Source: Pseudomonadota bacterium (GTDB lineage: Bacteria; Pseudomonadota; Gammaproteobacteria; Acidiferrobacterales; Acidiferrobacteraceae). Taken from it: a DNA stretch of 64,000 nt. Shown in pieces: positions 46,670 through 56,616 of the stretch; positions within the stretch are counted from its first letter, which is position 1; every line of letters starts with the position of its first letter. The stretch covers positions 1-64,000 of the forward strand of contig JAJYPD010000004.1 in the NCBI GenBank assembly GCA_021795715.1, given 5' to 3'. The translations under genes and the position numbers were made by a program. Under the pieces are notes generated by a model. That model saw only the letters and a program-made list of their open reading frames with translations, did no database searches and was not told the DNA's origin.

Positions 46670-47746
46670 ATGGATATCGCCGAGTTACTCGCTTTTGCCT
46701 TCAAGCAGAATGCTTCCGACTTGCACTTGTCGGCCGGCCTGCCACCCCTGATCCGCGTCGACGGCGACGTCAAGCGCATCAACGTAGACCCCCTGGACGA
46801 GCGTCTCGTCCACAATATGGTCTACGACATCATGAACGATAAACAGCAAAAGGAATACGAGGAGCGGCTCGAATGCGACTTTTCCTTTGATCTGCCCAAC
46901 ATCGCCCGCTTTCGTGTCAACGCCTTCAACCAGAATCGCGGGCCTGCGGCGGTGTTCCGTACCATTCCCTCCAAGGTTCTGACCCTGGAGCAATTGAATG
47001 CCCCGGCGATCTTCCGGCAGATTGCCGACCAGCCTCGCGGCATCGTGCTGGTGACCGGGCCGACGGGTTCGGGTAAGTCGACTACGCTTGCGGCGATGAT
47101 CAACCACATCAACGAATCGCGCCACGAACACATCCTGACGATCGAAGATCCGATCGAGTTCGTGCATATGAGCAAGAACTGCCTCATCAATCAGCGCGAG
47201 GTCAAGCGCGACACGCTGAGCTTCGAGAATGCGCTGCGGTCGGCGCTGCGTGAAGATCCGGATGTGGTGCTCGTCGGCGAATTGCGCGACCTGGAAACCA
47301 TCCGGCTGGCGCTGACGGCGGCCGAAACCGGCCATCTGGTGTTTGGCACCCTGCATACCAGTTCGGCCGCGAAAACCATCGATCGTGTCGTCGACGTGTT
47401 CCCGGCGGCCGAAAAGGAAATGGTGCGGGCCATGCTGTCGGAGTCGTTGCGCGCCGTCGTTGCGCAGACGTTGCTGAAAAAGGTGGGTGGCGGGCGCGTG
47501 GCGGCCCACGAAATCATGATCGGCACGCCGGCCATCCGCAACCTGATCCGCGAAAACAAAATCCCGCAAATGTATTCGGCCATCCAGACCAGCCAGTCCG
47601 TGGGCATGCAGACGCTCGACCAGTGTCTGCTCGAACTGGTACGCAACCGCGTGATCTCGGTTGATGAGGCGCGCAACAAGGCCGCCAACAAGGATTCCTT
47701 CAGTACGCAGGCGCAGGCGGCAGGCGCGGCGGCGGTCCGGAGGTAA
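46670..47746 (+). CDS. pilT: Type IV pilus retraction ATPase PilT
   Basis: A protein of 358 residues from the ATG at 46670 (frame open to 46598): MDIAELLAFAFKQNASDLHL is the PilT N-terminus. Walker A GPTGSGKST is near residue 130, then the Asp box (TIEDPIEF), Walker B (LVGELRDLETI) and the His box (GHLVFGTLHT). It drives pilus retraction and twitching. PilU follows after 4 bases, and the Chp regulators lie at 59-64 kb. Confidence 0.96.
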   Translation: MDIAELLAFAFKQNASDLHLSAGLPPLIRVDGDVKRINVDPLDERLVHNMVYDIMNDKQQKEYEERLECDFSFDLPNIARFRVNAFNQNRGPAAVFRTIPSKVLTLEQLNAPAIFRQIADQPRGIVLVTGPTGSGKSTTLAAMINHINESRHEHILTIEDPIEFVHMSKNCLINQREVKRDTLSFENALRSALREDPDVVLVGELRDLETIRLALTAAETGHLVFGTLHTSSAAKTIDRVVDVFPAAEKEMVRAMLSESLRAVVAQTLLKKVGGGRVAAHEIMIGTPAIRNLIRENKIPQMYSAIQTSQSVGMQTLDQCLLELVRNRVISVDEARNKAANKDSFSTQAQAAGAAAVRR

Positions 47747-47750
47747 AGGC

Positions 47751-48863
47751 GTGGGCTTCCTCGATCTGTTGCGGTTGATGGCGGAGAAGAACGCCTCTGA
47801 CCTCTATGTCACCGCCGGGGTCGCGCCCAGTCTGCGCATCGACGGCAAGCTGACGCCCGTCGGCCGCCAGGCCCTGACGGCCGAGCAGTCGCGCCAGTTC
47901 GTCTACAGCATCATGAACGAGGAGCAGCGCGCGGAGTTCGAAGAGACGAACGAGTGCAATTTCGCCATCAGCCCGCAGAACGTCGGCCGTTTCCGCGTCA
48001 ACGTCTTCCGGCAGCAGCAGCGGGTGGGCATGGTGCTGCGCAAGATCGAAACGCGCATCCCCCATTTCGAGGAACTCAATCTGCCGCCGGTGCTGAAGGA
48101 CATTGCGCTGACCAAGCGCGGTCTGGTGATCTTCGTCGGCGCCACGGGATCGGGCAAGTCGACGTCGCTGGCGGCGATGGTGGGCTATCGCAATGAGTAC
48201 TCGAACGGCCACATCATCACCATCGAAGATCCGATCGAGTTCGTGCACGAACACAAGAACTGCATCGTCACGCAGCGTGAGGTGGGTGTCGACACCGATT
48301 CGTTCGATACCGCCCTGAAGAATACTCTGCGCCAGGCGCCGGACGTGATCCTGATCGGCGAGGTGCGCAGCCGCGAGACGATGGATTACGCCATCGCTTT
48401 CGCCGAGACCGGACATCTGTGCCTGACGACTTTGCATGCCAACAGCGCCAACCAGGCCCTTGACCGCATCATCAATTTCTTTCCGGAAGACCGCCGCGGC
48501 CAGTTGCTGATGGATCTGTCACTGAACCTGAAGGCGGTGATCTCCCAGCGGCTGATTCCGCGCAAGGACAAGAGCGGGCGGGCGGCCGCAGTCGAGGTGA
48601 TGCTAAACAGCCCGCTGATCGCCGACCTGATCCTGAAGGGCGAAATTCATGGCATCAAGGAGCTGATGGCAAAATCGACCGACGCGGGCATGCAGACCTT
48701 CGACCAGGCGCTGTTTGCGTTGTACGAAGGCGGGGCGATCGATTACGATGAGGCGATGCGCAACGCCGATTCGCAAAACGATCTGCGTTTGCGCATCAAG
48801 TTGCATGGCAAGGATGCGAAAGAGGGCGCGCTCGGAGAGTCTCTGCGCAACATCACGTTCTGA
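47751..48863 (+). CDS. pilU: PilT-dependent retraction ATPase PilU
   Basis: A protein of 370 residues from a GTG at 47751 with GGAGG (47738-47742) at good spacing; the frame is open further upstream inside pilT. N-terminus FLDLLRLMAEKNASDLYVTA is PilU-like. Walker A GATGSGKST near residue 131, Asp box TIEDPIEFVHEH, Walker B ILIGEVRSRETM and His box GHLCLTTLHA are all intact. It supports PilT in strong retraction. Confidence 0.95.
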   Translation: MGFLDLLRLMAEKNASDLYVTAGVAPSLRIDGKLTPVGRQALTAEQSRQFVYSIMNEEQRAEFEETNECNFAISPQNVGRFRVNVFRQQQRVGMVLRKIETRIPHFEELNLPPVLKDIALTKRGLVIFVGATGSGKSTSLAAMVGYRNEYSNGHIITIEDPIEFVHEHKNCIVTQREVGVDTDSFDTALKNTLRQAPDVILIGEVRSRETMDYAIAFAETGHLCLTTLHANSANQALDRIINFFPEDRRGQLLMDLSLNLKAVISQRLIPRKDKSGRAAAVEVMLNSPLIADLILKGEIHGIKELMAKSTDAGMQTFDQALFALYEGGAIDYDEAMRNADSQNDLRLRIKLHGKDAKEGALGESLRNITF

Positions 48864-49008
48864 TGCGGGCCGTTTTCCACCACCGCCCTGGCCGCTGTTT
48901 CATCCCACGCCGTGCGCGCGGGCGGCTGCCGGGCCACGCCCGGTTTGTGCGGGGGCGCGATCCGGTGAACCGGTATCAGGCGTTTCTGGCCGGTGGGTAG
49001 GGGTGTTC

Positions 49009-49815
49009 TTGTCCGAGACGCGTAATCGACCGATCGGTGTCTTTGATTCGGGGATAGGTGGCCTGACGGTCGCCCGTGCGCTGATGACGGCGCTCCCGCA
49101 TGAGGACATCGTCTATTTCGGGGACACGGCGCGCGTACCCTATGGCGTCAAGTCATCGGTTACGGTGGCGGGTTATGCGGCGCAGATCACCGACTTCCTG
49201 CTGAAGCGGGATGTGAAGATGCTGGTGGTCGCCTGTAACACCATGGCGGCCGTGGCCTTGAACGTGATTGTCGACATGTCCCCCGTGCCGGTCATCAATG
49301 TCCTCGATGCCGGCGCGGCGGCGGCCGCCCAGGCGAGCCGTAATGGCCGCATCGGCGTGCTCGCCACCCTGACGACCGTCCACTCGGGGGCGTACATCCG
49401 CGCGCTGGAATCCTACCGGCAGGATCTTGCGATCGTGTCGCAGGCCTGTCCGCTGTTCGTGCCGCTCGTCGAGGAGGGGTGGGTGGACCATCCCGTGACG
49501 GCGCTCACCGCGCGCGAGTACCTGACGCCCATCCTCGCAGCCGAGGTCGATACCATCGTTCTGGGCTGCACCCACTACCCCTTGCTGCGGCCGGTGCTGG
49601 GGCGGTTGGCGGGCGATGAGGTGACCTTGATCGATTCGGCGTCGACAACGGCTGCGCAGGTGAGCGAAATGCTCCATGCATCCGGCCTTGCCTGTACAAA
49701 ACCGCGCACGCCACGCCATGAGTTCCATGTCACGGACTTTCCGCAACGATTTCGCGCGGTGGGCGAGCTCTGTCTGGGCCGCGCGCTGCCCGATGTGCAT
49801 CTGGTGCATTGGTAG
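49009..49815 (+). CDS. murI: Glutamate racemase
   Basis: A protein of 268 residues. Catalytic cysteines are in VACNTMAAVAL and LGCTHYPLLRP; the N-terminus has PIGVFDSGIGGLTVARAL and YFGDTARVPYG. Makes D-glutamate for peptidoglycan. No ATG is near; GTAGGGG precedes a TTG at 49009 at good spacing, with an in-frame GTG at 49003 as alternative. The frame is open to 48715 inside pilU, which is not credible. Confidence 0.93.
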   Translation: MSETRNRPIGVFDSGIGGLTVARALMTALPHEDIVYFGDTARVPYGVKSSVTVAGYAAQITDFLLKRDVKMLVVACNTMAAVALNVIVDMSPVPVINVLDAGAAAAAQASRNGRIGVLATLTTVHSGAYIRALESYRQDLAIVSQACPLFVPLVEEGWVDHPVTALTAREYLTPILAAEVDTIVLGCTHYPLLRPVLGRLAGDEVTLIDSASTTAAQVSEMLHASGLACTKPRTPRHEFHVTDFPQRFRAVGELCLGRALPDVHLVHW

Positions 49816-49817
49816 CC

Positions 49818-50873
49818 ATGACCCAACCCCTCATGCCGGCGTACCGCTGGCTCTGGCCCGGCAAGAGCCCGCTTCCCGGTGCGCTGTGGGCCGTCGCCAC
49901 AGCGGCGGTGGCGATCGAGGCGCAGGATTTCCTGGAGGCGCTGGCGGCGCGCGCGCCGCTTGGGCTTTTGCTGCTTGACGATGCGCCCTACGGCGGTCCG
50001 ATCCCTTGGTTGCGGCTGCCGCGCCTGGCCGCGGCCCGCACCGTGGGTCGTCTGCAACCCCGCCGCCTCGTGATGCTCGAGGATGATCCCCGTGCCCGCG
50101 CTTTGGCGGCGGTCAGTCCGGCGCGCACCGTCTGGATCAACGGCGCCAGCGCGGACCTGCTGGCGCTTGGGCGCGTGTTCGTCGCCAGCACCATGCAGGA
50201 GACACAGGTCGGCGGCGGCGAATTGACGGGTGATCCCCTGGTGGCGCCGCTTCCCGTCGCCCCGACACCGCAGGCGGATTTTTGCGCGCGGTTTCAGGCG
50301 GTGCGGGCGGCGGGCCGCTGGATCGTGTATTTCGCCGCGACCACCGAAGGGGAAGAACCCCTTGCCTATGGCGCCTTTTTGCAGATCGCGGTGACAAGCG
50401 GCGGGCTGCTTGCCTTGGCGCCGGCCGACCCGGCCCGCCACGAAGGCGTCTATCGCGAGGCGATCAAATATCACCTGCTCACCACCCGGCAGCGCCGCCT
50501 GATGACATCGGAAGTTCCCGCCAAAACGCGGGTCTACTACATTGAGGATGCGCCGGCGCGGCGGTCGATGTACGACTGTGCGGATCTGATCGTGGTGGGC
50601 GGAACCTTCCGCGGGGGCGCCGTGGACATGGCGGCCGCGCTCGCCCCGGGGCGGCCTTTGCTAATCGGTCCCCATCGGCAGGACCCCCTGGTCAGGGCGG
50701 CGGTGCGAGCCCGCATCGCGGTGACGTGTGATCGCGAGGCCGATCTTGCGGCCTGTTGCCGCAGCCTGTTGGGTGATGCGGATGCGCGCGCACAGTACGC
50801 GCAGGCCATCCATGCCTGGCTGCATCAGCAGCCGATGGCGCGCCAGCAGGTTCTGGACGCCCTTACCGGCTGA
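49818..50873 (+). CDS. Shortened Kdo-transferase (WaaA/GT30)-like protein
   Basis: A protein of 351 residues; true WaaA is about 420. The C-terminal half follows the GT30 pattern: WIVYFAATTEGEEPLAYGAF (substrate loop), YIEDAPARRSMYDCADLIVV, GGTFRGGAVDMAAALAPGRP, LLIGPH. The middle block LQPRRLVMLEDDPRARALAA also fits. The N-terminal half is reduced and lacks the H-A-x-S-x-G-E segment with the catalytic base. It may be a divergent paralog with altered or lost activity. Starts 2 bases after murI, so it is probably cotranscribed. Confidence 0.65.
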   Translation: MTQPLMPAYRWLWPGKSPLPGALWAVATAAVAIEAQDFLEALAARAPLGLLLLDDAPYGGPIPWLRLPRLAAARTVGRLQPRRLVMLEDDPRARALAAVSPARTVWINGASADLLALGRVFVASTMQETQVGGGELTGDPLVAPLPVAPTPQADFCARFQAVRAAGRWIVYFAATTEGEEPLAYGAFLQIAVTSGGLLALAPADPARHEGVYREAIKYHLLTTRQRRLMTSEVPAKTRVYYIEDAPARRSMYDCADLIVVGGTFRGGAVDMAAALAPGRPLLIGPHRQDPLVRAAVRARIAVTCDREADLAACCRSLLGDADARAQYAQAIHAWLHQQPMARQQVLDALTG

Positions 50874-51939
50874 CGGCGGATTCGCCGAGGATTTCACTTA
50901 GCCGCGCAAGAAGGATGTCGCATTCGGTGTCCGTGCCAACCGAGATGCGCAGGTGTTGATCGATGCGCGGCTTGGCGAAGTGGCGCACGAGCACGTTGCG
51001 CTGCCGCAGTTCGGCCTGCAGTTTCGCCGCGTCGTATCGCGGGTGCGTGGCAAAGACGAAGTTGGCGTGTGACGGAATCACCGCGAAACCCATCTGCTCG
51101 AGTCCACGGGTCAGGCGCGTACGGCTTTCCATGACGTGATGGCGCATGCGCTCGAAATAGGGTTCATCCTCGATGGCCGCAACCGCGCCTGCCAGCGCCA
51201 GACGGTCGAGCGGATAGGAGTTGAAAGAGTCCTTGGCCGTCCGCAGGGCTTCGATCAGATTGCTGTCGCCAAAGGCAAAGCCCACGCGCAGCCCAGCCAG
51301 GGCGCGCGACTTCGACAGTGTCTGGATGACAAGCAGCTGCGGAAACTCGCGGATCCACGAGACCACGCTGTCGGCACCGAAATCGACGTAGGCCTCGTCG
51401 ACGATCACCGCCGAACCGGTGTTGTATTCCAGCAGCGCGCGCAGGTTCGGCAGTTCCAGGGCGCGCCCGGTCGGCGCGTTGGGGTGGGCCAGAACGATAC
51501 CGCCGTTGTCATGCCGGTAATCCTCGGTGCGGATACGGTAATCCGCGTCGACCGGGGGATTGATGTAGCCGATGCCGTACAGCTGGCAATAGACCGGATA
51601 GAAGCTGTAGGTGATATCGGGAAACAGGATCGGCCGTGGTTGGCGCAGCAAGGCCAGGAAGGCCAGCGCCAGCACCTCATCGGATCCATTGCCCACGAAT
51701 ATCTGATCGGTGCTCAAGCCATGGCGTTTGGCGAGCGCGCGCCTGAGGGCCAGCCCTTCGGGGTCGGGATACAGGCGCAGATCGGCGTTTGCGGCCGTGC
51801 GGATCGCCGCCAGTGCCGCCGGCGAGGGCGGGTAGGGGTTTTCGTTGGTGTTGAGTTTGATCAGGTCCGGTATGGCCAGCTGTTCGCCCGCCACATACGG
51901 GCGCAGATCCTGGAAGGCCGGACTCCAGAACTTTCTCAC
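50863..51939 (-). CDS. hisC: Histidinol-phosphate aminotransferase
   Basis: A PLP enzyme of 358 residues from a GTG at 51939 that overlaps the stop of pyrC' (GTGA); the frame is open to 52083. Blocks: LIKLNTNENPYPPSP, GNGSDEVLALAF, the Asn in LAHPNAPTGRAL, DEAYVDFG and the PLP lysine in TLSKSRALAGLRVG. Transaminates imidazole acetol phosphate with glutamate. Placement at the end of a pyrimidine operon, away from other his genes, is unusual but seen for hisC2-type paralogs. Its 3' end overlaps the WaaA-like gene by 11 bases. Confidence 0.92.
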   Translation of the reverse strand: MRKFWSPAFQDLRPYVAGEQLAIPDLIKLNTNENPYPPSPAALAAIRTAANADLRLYPDPEGLALRRALAKRHGLSTDQIFVGNGSDEVLALAFLALLRQPRPILFPDITYSFYPVYCQLYGIGYINPPVDADYRIRTEDYRHDNGGIVLAHPNAPTGRALELPNLRALLEYNTGSAVIVDEAYVDFGADSVVSWIREFPQLLVIQTLSKSRALAGLRVGFAFGDSNLIEALRTAKDSFNSYPLDRLALAGAVAAIEDEPYFERMRHHVMESRTRLTRGLEQMGFAVIPSHANFVFATHPRYDAAKLQAELRQRNVLVRHFAKPRIDQHLRISVGTDTECDILLARLSEILGESAVSR

Positions 51940-53225
51940 GTCTGCGGGCTTCCCGGGAGGGCGCGGCTTTGGTGGCGGATCTCGCCGCCGATCAGGGTCA
52001 TAACCACGCGTCCCCGCAGGGTCTGCCCCAGGAAGGGCGTGTTCAGGCCACGGCTCGTCCACGTCTGGGCGGAGGGTGTCCATTCTTCATCCGGATCGAA
52101 GACGCACAGATCGGCCACCGCGCCGGCGGCCAGGCCCTGGTTCGAAAGGCCCAGAACGGCCGCCGGTCCTGCGGTGATCCGGTGCAAGGCGGCGGTCACC
52201 GGCAGAATGCCGTCTGCGGCCAGGCGCAGGGTCAGTGGCAGCAGTGTCTCGAAGGCGCTGATGCCCGGCTCGGAATCGCTGAAGACCACCCGTTTCGCAT
52301 CGGGCTCGTGCGGTTGATGGTCTGAGCAGATGACGCTCAGGGTGCCGTCCCGGACCGCTTCGCGCAGGGCGGCCCGGTCGGCGGCTGCGCGCAGCGGCGG
52401 CCGCACATGGCAATGCGTATCGAAAAAGCCGATGTCTTCGTCTATGAGATGGAGCTGATGCGCTGCGGTGTCTGCGGTCACCGGCACGCCGCGCGCCTGC
52501 GCCTCGCGCAAAAGCGGCAAAGAGCGCGCAGCCGACAGGCCCATTACATGCGCGCGCACACCCGTCTGCTCGATCAGCATCAGATCGCGCGCAAGCGCGA
52601 TCGTTTCGGCCGTGGCCGGTATGCCGGCAAGACCCAGCCGGGTCGCCACTTCCCCTTCATGGACGACGCCCTGGTGGGCAAGCCAGGGGTCTTCCGGCTG
52701 CAAGAAGACGGTGATGCCCAGGCCGGCCGCGTACTCGAGTGCGTGACGCAGCACACGCGTATCCTTGATCGCCCGCGGGCCATTGCTGACGCCGCCACAG
52801 CCGGCCCGCATCAGCGCCGCCATGTCCGCCAGCGTCGTTCCGCCAAGTTCCCTGGTGAGCGCGCCAAGCGGGATCACGCGCGCACCGCCAAGCGCCCGCG
52901 CCCGGTCGTTCAGCCATTGCGCGGAAGCCGCTGTATCGATGGGGGGGCTCGTATCGGGCGGACAGCAGAATGTGGTGACTCCACCGGCGAGTGCCGCCGC
53001 TGTTTCGCTTGCGAGCGTAGCCTTGTGTTCGGCGCCCGGTTCGCGCACCCGCGCACGCAGGTCGATCAGTCCCGGGCAGATGACAAGACCGCTGACGTCG
53101 ATGACGCGCCGGGGGCCTTGCGCGCTGCCACCGGCGATCCGCCCGTCGTAGATCAGCAGATCGGCGACTTCATCACGGCCATTGACAGGATCGATAAGGC
53201 GGCCACCCTTCAGGCATACGCTCAC
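51936..53225 (-). CDS. pyrC': Non-catalytic dihydroorotase-like protein (PyrC')
   Basis: A protein of 429 residues of the amidohydrolase fold. The dihydroorotase motif D-x-H-x-H-x-R-E-P-G is changed to [10 protein letters not shown], so both metal-binding His are Arg (R57, R59). The later TDHAPH is SDHQPH. It should therefore be the inactive PyrC' found in pyrBC' operons of pseudomonads and relatives, needed to assemble the ATCase dodecamer. A catalytic PyrC must exist elsewhere. Overlaps pyrB by 4 bases. Confidence 0.88.
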   Translation of the reverse strand: MSVCLKGGRLIDPVNGRDEVADLLIYDGRIAGGSAQGPRRVIDVSGLVICPGLIDLRARVREPGAEHKATLASETAAALAGGVTTFCCPPDTSPPIDTAASAQWLNDRARALGGARVIPLGALTRELGGTTLADMAALMRAGCGGVSNGPRAIKDTRVLRHALEYAAGLGITVFLQPEDPWLAHQGVVHEGEVATRLGLAGIPATAETIALARDLMLIEQTGVRAHVMGLSAARSLPLLREAQARGVPVTADTAAHQLHLIDEDIGFFDTHCHVRPPLRAAADRAALREAVRDGTLSVICSDHQPHEPDAKRVVFSDSEPGISAFETLLPLTLRLAADGILPVTAALHRITAGPAAVLGLSNQGLAAGAVADLCVFDPDEEWTPSAQTWTSRGLNTPFLGQTLRGRVVMTLIGGEIRHQSRALPGSPQT

Positions 53226-54196
53226 GGTGTTTTGGGCTCCGATGCAGTGGCTCCCGCCAGGCGGGCAAGAATCGCCATGCGCACGGCGATGCCGTTGGTC
53301 ACCTGCGGCAGGATCACCGATTGCGGGCCATCGGCGACCGAGGAATCGATTTCGATGCCGCGGTTCATGGGGCCGGGGTGCATGACGATGGCGTCCGGTC
53401 GCGCCTGGCGCAACCGTCTGGGCGTGAGTCCGTATAGGTCGAAATATTCGCGCGCACCGGGAATGAGGGCGCTGTTCATCCGTTCGGTCTGCAGGCGCAG
53501 CATGATGATCACGTCCGCACCGTGCAGTCCTTCGTCGAGATCGGTAAAAGCCCTGACCCCGAGACGTTCGATCGCAGCCGGCAGCAGCGAACGGGGACCA
53601 ATGACCCGGACTTCCTGTGTGCCGAGCGCCGTCAGCGCATGGATCTGCGATCGGGCTACGCGCGAATGCAGGATGTCGCCGACGATGGCCACCTTGAGGC
53701 GGGCGAAATCGTTCTTGTAGCGGCGGATGGTGAACATGTCGAGCAGACCCTGGGTGGGGTGGGCATGACGCCCGTCACCGGCGTTGACGACATGCACATG
53801 ATCGGGTACCGAGCGCGCAATCAGATCGGCGGCGCCGCTCAAGGGGTGCCGGACAACAAAGAGATCGGTGTGCATCGCCTCGAGATTGCGCACCGTATCG
53901 AGCAGGCTTTCGCCCTTCTGGGTCGCCGACACCGACGTGTTGATGTTGATGATGTCCGCCGACAACCGCTTGCCGGCGATCTCGAAGGTCGTGCGGGTGC
54001 GCGTGCTCGCCTCAAAGAACAGGTTGACGATGGTTTTGCCGCGCAGCAGCGGCACCTTCTTGATCTCACGTTCGCCGACGCTGATGAAGGATTCGGCGGT
54101 GTCGAGGATGCCGAGGATGGTGTCCGCCGACATCCCTTCCGTGCTCAGAAAATGACGGCGCCGCCCCTGGGCGTCGACCTGAATATCGCCGATCAA
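53222..54196 (-). CDS. pyrB: Aspartate carbamoyltransferase catalytic subunit
   Basis: A protein of 324 residues. The carbamoyl-phosphate loop is [13 protein letters not shown], followed by [35 protein letters not shown] and the Asp-binding [12 protein letters not shown]. Joins aspartate and carbamoyl phosphate. No PyrI is present; the class with PyrC' binds the inactive dihydroorotase instead. Start overlaps pyrR by 4 bases. Confidence 0.96.
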   Translation of the reverse strand: MIGDIQVDAQGRRRHFLSTEGMSADTILGILDTAESFISVGEREIKKVPLLRGKTIVNLFFEASTRTRTTFEIAGKRLSADIININTSVSATQKGESLLDTVRNLEAMHTDLFVVRHPLSGAADLIARSVPDHVHVVNAGDGRHAHPTQGLLDMFTIRRYKNDFARLKVAIVGDILHSRVARSQIHALTALGTQEVRVIGPRSLLPAAIERLGVRAFTDLDEGLHGADVIIMLRLQTERMNSALIPGAREYFDLYGLTPRRLRQARPDAIVMHPGPMNRGIEIDSSVADGPQSVILPQVTNGIAVRMAILARLAGATASEPKTP

Positions 54197-54684
54197 TCGG
54201 TTTTCTCCATGATCTTGATACCGAGGGGATCCGGCCCCGTCAGCTTGACATGCTCGTGGGCCGCCAGCCGCATCCGGACACCGACGATGTCCGGCTGGAT
54301 GGGCAGTTCGCGCCCGTCGCGCTCGATGAGAACGGCGAGCGCGATCGAGGCCGGCCGGCCGTAATCGAACAGTTCGTTTAGGGCCGCGCGGACCGTGCGC
54401 CCCGTATGCAGGACATCGTCGATCAATACCACATGGCGGCCATCGATGCCGATTGGTAGATGAGAGGGTTTCACCTGGGGATTCATGCCCACCCGGCTGA
54501 AATCATCCCGGTAAAAGGAGATATCGAGGTTGCCGAGCGGTTCGCTCAGAGCGAGGCGGCTGTGCAGCCGTTCGGCCACCCAGGCGCCGCCTGTGAGTAC
54601 GCCGATCAGCAGGGGCCGGCGGGCGGCGAGCGCCCGTAATCCGTCCGTCATGCGTGCCAGGGCCTCTTCGATATCAACGGTCAT
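54193..54684 (-). CDS. pyrR: PyrR bifunctional regulator / uracil phosphoribosyltransferase
   Basis: A protein of 163 residues with the PRTase motif [19 protein letters not shown] and the N-terminal [17 protein letters not shown]. PyrR controls pyr operons at RNA level in Gram-positives and has UPRTase activity; in pseudomonads it regulates pyr genes in a less clear way. I did not find a PyrR-type anti-terminator hairpin in the operon. Overlaps both neighbours by 4 bases. Confidence 0.93.
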   Translation of the reverse strand: MTVDIEEALARMTDGLRALAARRPLLIGVLTGGAWVAERLHSRLALSEPLGNLDISFYRDDFSRVGMNPQVKPSHLPIGIDGRHVVLIDDVLHTGRTVRAALNELFDYGRPASIALAVLIERDGRELPIQPDIVGVRMRLAAHEHVKLTGPDPLGIKIMEKTD

Positions 54685-55139
54685 TCGTGTGTCGGGCCTC
54701 GAGGATGGTCCAGGCTGGCGCTTGGCAGGTCATCAAAATAGGCCTGCAGTATGGTGATGGCGGCGAGCGTATCGAGGGCCGCCTTGCGGCGCCCCCGCGG
54801 GACGCCGGTGGCTTCGACCCGCTCGCGCGCACTCGCCGTTGTCAGCCGTTCGTCCGCCCAGTATACCGGCAGATGATACCGTCCGTCCAAGCGCCGGCCG
54901 AAGCGGCGCGCCGCCACCGTCATCTCGTTGTCCGTGCCATCCATGTTCAGGGGCAACCCGACCACGAGAATGTCCGGTTGCCAGGTGGTCAGCAGTTTTT
55001 CGATGGCGCGCCAGTCCGGGCCGCTTGCCAATCCCGCCACCGTACCGGCGCCTTCCGCCCGCCCCGGCGGGTAGCGGCCCACGGCCACGCCGGTTATGCG
55101 GGTGCCGTAATCAAACGCCAGGTAAGTCAGCGGTTTCAC
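54681..55139 (-). CDS. ruvX: YqgF/RuvX RNase H-fold nuclease
   Basis: A protein of 152 residues: [16 protein letters not shown] is the RNase H-like first strand with its catalytic Asp, and [17 protein letters not shown] and [13 protein letters not shown] complete the family motifs. In E. coli YqgF takes part in processing the 5' end of 16S pre-rRNA. Between yqgE and pyrR, the conserved order, with 4-base overlaps. Confidence 0.94.
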   Translation of the reverse strand: MKPLTYLAFDYGTRITGVAVGRYPPGRAEGAGTVAGLASGPDWRAIEKLLTTWQPDILVVGLPLNMDGTDNEMTVAARRFGRRLDGRYHLPVYWADERLTTASARERVEATGVPRGRRKAALDTLAAITILQAYFDDLPSASLDHPRGPTHE

Positions 55140-55699
55140 GCGTGACCGGATTCCCCGGAAAGGTGGGTCAGGTCGACACCGAGCAGGTGGGCCGCCGAGG
55201 CCCAGCGGGCGTCAATGGGTGTGCGAAAGAGGATGTCTGCCGTGGCCGGTCCGCTGAGCCAGGCGTTTTCGGCGAGTTCCTTCTCGAGCTGGCCGGGCCC
55301 CCACCCGGCGTAGCCGAGGGCGAGCAGGCACCGGTCCGGTCCCTCGTTGCGGGCGATGGCCGTCAGGATGTCCCGGGATGTCGATACACCAAGGGATTCG
55401 CTGACGGCAAGCGTCGATTCCCAGGTGCCCACCGGCTCATGCAGAACGAAGCCGCGATTGCTCTGTACCGGGCCGCCAAGATAGATGTGTTCATCCAGGC
55501 GCGCGCAGGCGGCCGCCTCGATGCCGAGCTGGGTGAACACGTCGCGGAATGTCAGGTCGATGGGCCGGTTGATGACGATCCCCATCGCGCCTTCGCGGCC
55601 GTGCTCACAGACCAGCGTCACCGTGCGAAAAAAATTGGGATCGCCAAGCCCGGGCATGGCGATCAGAAACTGGTTGGACAGGCTTGCGGTGTCGAGCAT
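55136..55699 (-). CDS. yqgE: YqgE/AlgH family protein
   Basis: A protein of 187 residues with the family blocks LSNQFLIAMPGLGDPNFFRT, VTLVCEHGREGAMGIVINRP, LGGPVQSNRGFVLH and LGYAGWGPGQLEKELAENAW. Function is not firmly known; linked to alginate regulation in Pseudomonas. First gene of the yqgE-ruvX-pyrR-pyrB-pyrC'-hisC run in which every junction overlaps by about 4 bases, a sign of one translationally coupled operon. Confidence 0.93.
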   Translation of the reverse strand: MLDTASLSNQFLIAMPGLGDPNFFRTVTLVCEHGREGAMGIVINRPIDLTFRDVFTQLGIEAAACARLDEHIYLGGPVQSNRGFVLHEPVGTWESTLAVSESLGVSTSRDILTAIARNEGPDRCLLALGYAGWGPGQLEKELAENAWLSGPATADILFRTPIDARWASAAHLLGVDLTHLSGESGHA

Positions 55700-55746
55700 G
55701 GGGCTAGTATCGGGTAGGCGCCCTGGCCTTTCAAGGCGACTTGCGT

Positions 55747-56613
55747 CTACGGCCCGCTCGATACGGCCGGTTGCATGCTGGTCATGTGGCGGCCCCGGAA
55801 ACGCCAGGTTTCGACGATATGCAGCACCGCCAGCGGCTCATCGGTCACCTTCGGCAGCGGTGCAAACGGCGCTGCCCTGCGCACGAGGCTCCTGGCGATG
55901 CGGGCCAGCAGCAAGGAAGATCCCCCGCGTACGACGCGGACCGACGCCAGCGTGCCATTGGCGCGAATGGCGACATCGAGTACGAGCCTGCCATGCGCAT
56001 GAGCGGTGAGCAGGACCTGCCGGTAGCGGCCGTTGCTGATGTGTTCCATGTAGGCGGTCCAGCGGCTGATGTAGCCGGCGTAGGCAAACTGCCGCGCCGT
56101 GACCCCGCCGCGGCCCGTACCGGCGGCGCGGTAGGCGCGCCAGTCACGGCGGATTTCCGCCTTAAGGCGCGCCTCTTCGGCAAGGAAGCGGCGGTTCATG
56201 CCGAGATCGGCAGCGAGCGCGGCATTGATTTTCCAGGGGCGGGTGGCCAGGGTGAGTTTCAGGGGCTGCTTGCGGCTGACGATGAGCCGCCAGTGTGTCT
56301 GGCGGTTCGTGCTGCGGTGCTCGGTGCGCGCGGCAAGTTCGCCGCCGGCGTGACGTTTGGCGCGGAAAGGGCTGCGCGCCATGTGCCGCCGATGCTGGCC
56401 GCCGCCGCCTGCGACATTCACCTGCGCCAGGCGCTGGGCGTGGCGTGGCGCGCGGTCGCTGCGCGCCTGCACGAGGGTCACGTCGAGCGTCTGGCCGTGA
56501 CCGGCGGTGACGGGATCGCGGAAGCGCACGCCCAGGATGAAGATGACATGCAAAAGTCCCGCAAAAAAAAGGGCAACACCGAGGCGGTCATGATCGGACA
56601 GACGGGTTCGCAT
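55747..56613 (-). CDS. TonB-like energy transducer
   Basis: A protein of 288 residues. One N-terminal membrane helix (LGVALFFAGLLHVIFILGV with the typical His), a variable periplasmic spacer rich in Arg and Gln, and a C-terminal TonB-type domain (ISRWTAYMEHISNGRYRQV, then GRLVLDVAIRANGTLASVRV). It would carry proton-motive energy to outer-membrane transporters. No exbB/exbD nearby. Next to gshB, as in several gammaproteobacteria. Confidence 0.85.
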   Translation of the reverse strand: MRTRLSDHDRLGVALFFAGLLHVIFILGVRFRDPVTAGHGQTLDVTLVQARSDRAPRHAQRLAQVNVAGGGGQHRRHMARSPFRAKRHAGGELAARTEHRSTNRQTHWRLIVSRKQPLKLTLATRPWKINAALAADLGMNRRFLAEEARLKAEIRRDWRAYRAAGTGRGGVTARQFAYAGYISRWTAYMEHISNGRYRQVLLTAHAHGRLVLDVAIRANGTLASVRVVRGGSSLLLARIARSLVRRAAPFAPLPKVTDEPLAVLHIVETWRFRGRHMTSMQPAVSSGP

Positions 56614-56616
56614 GAC

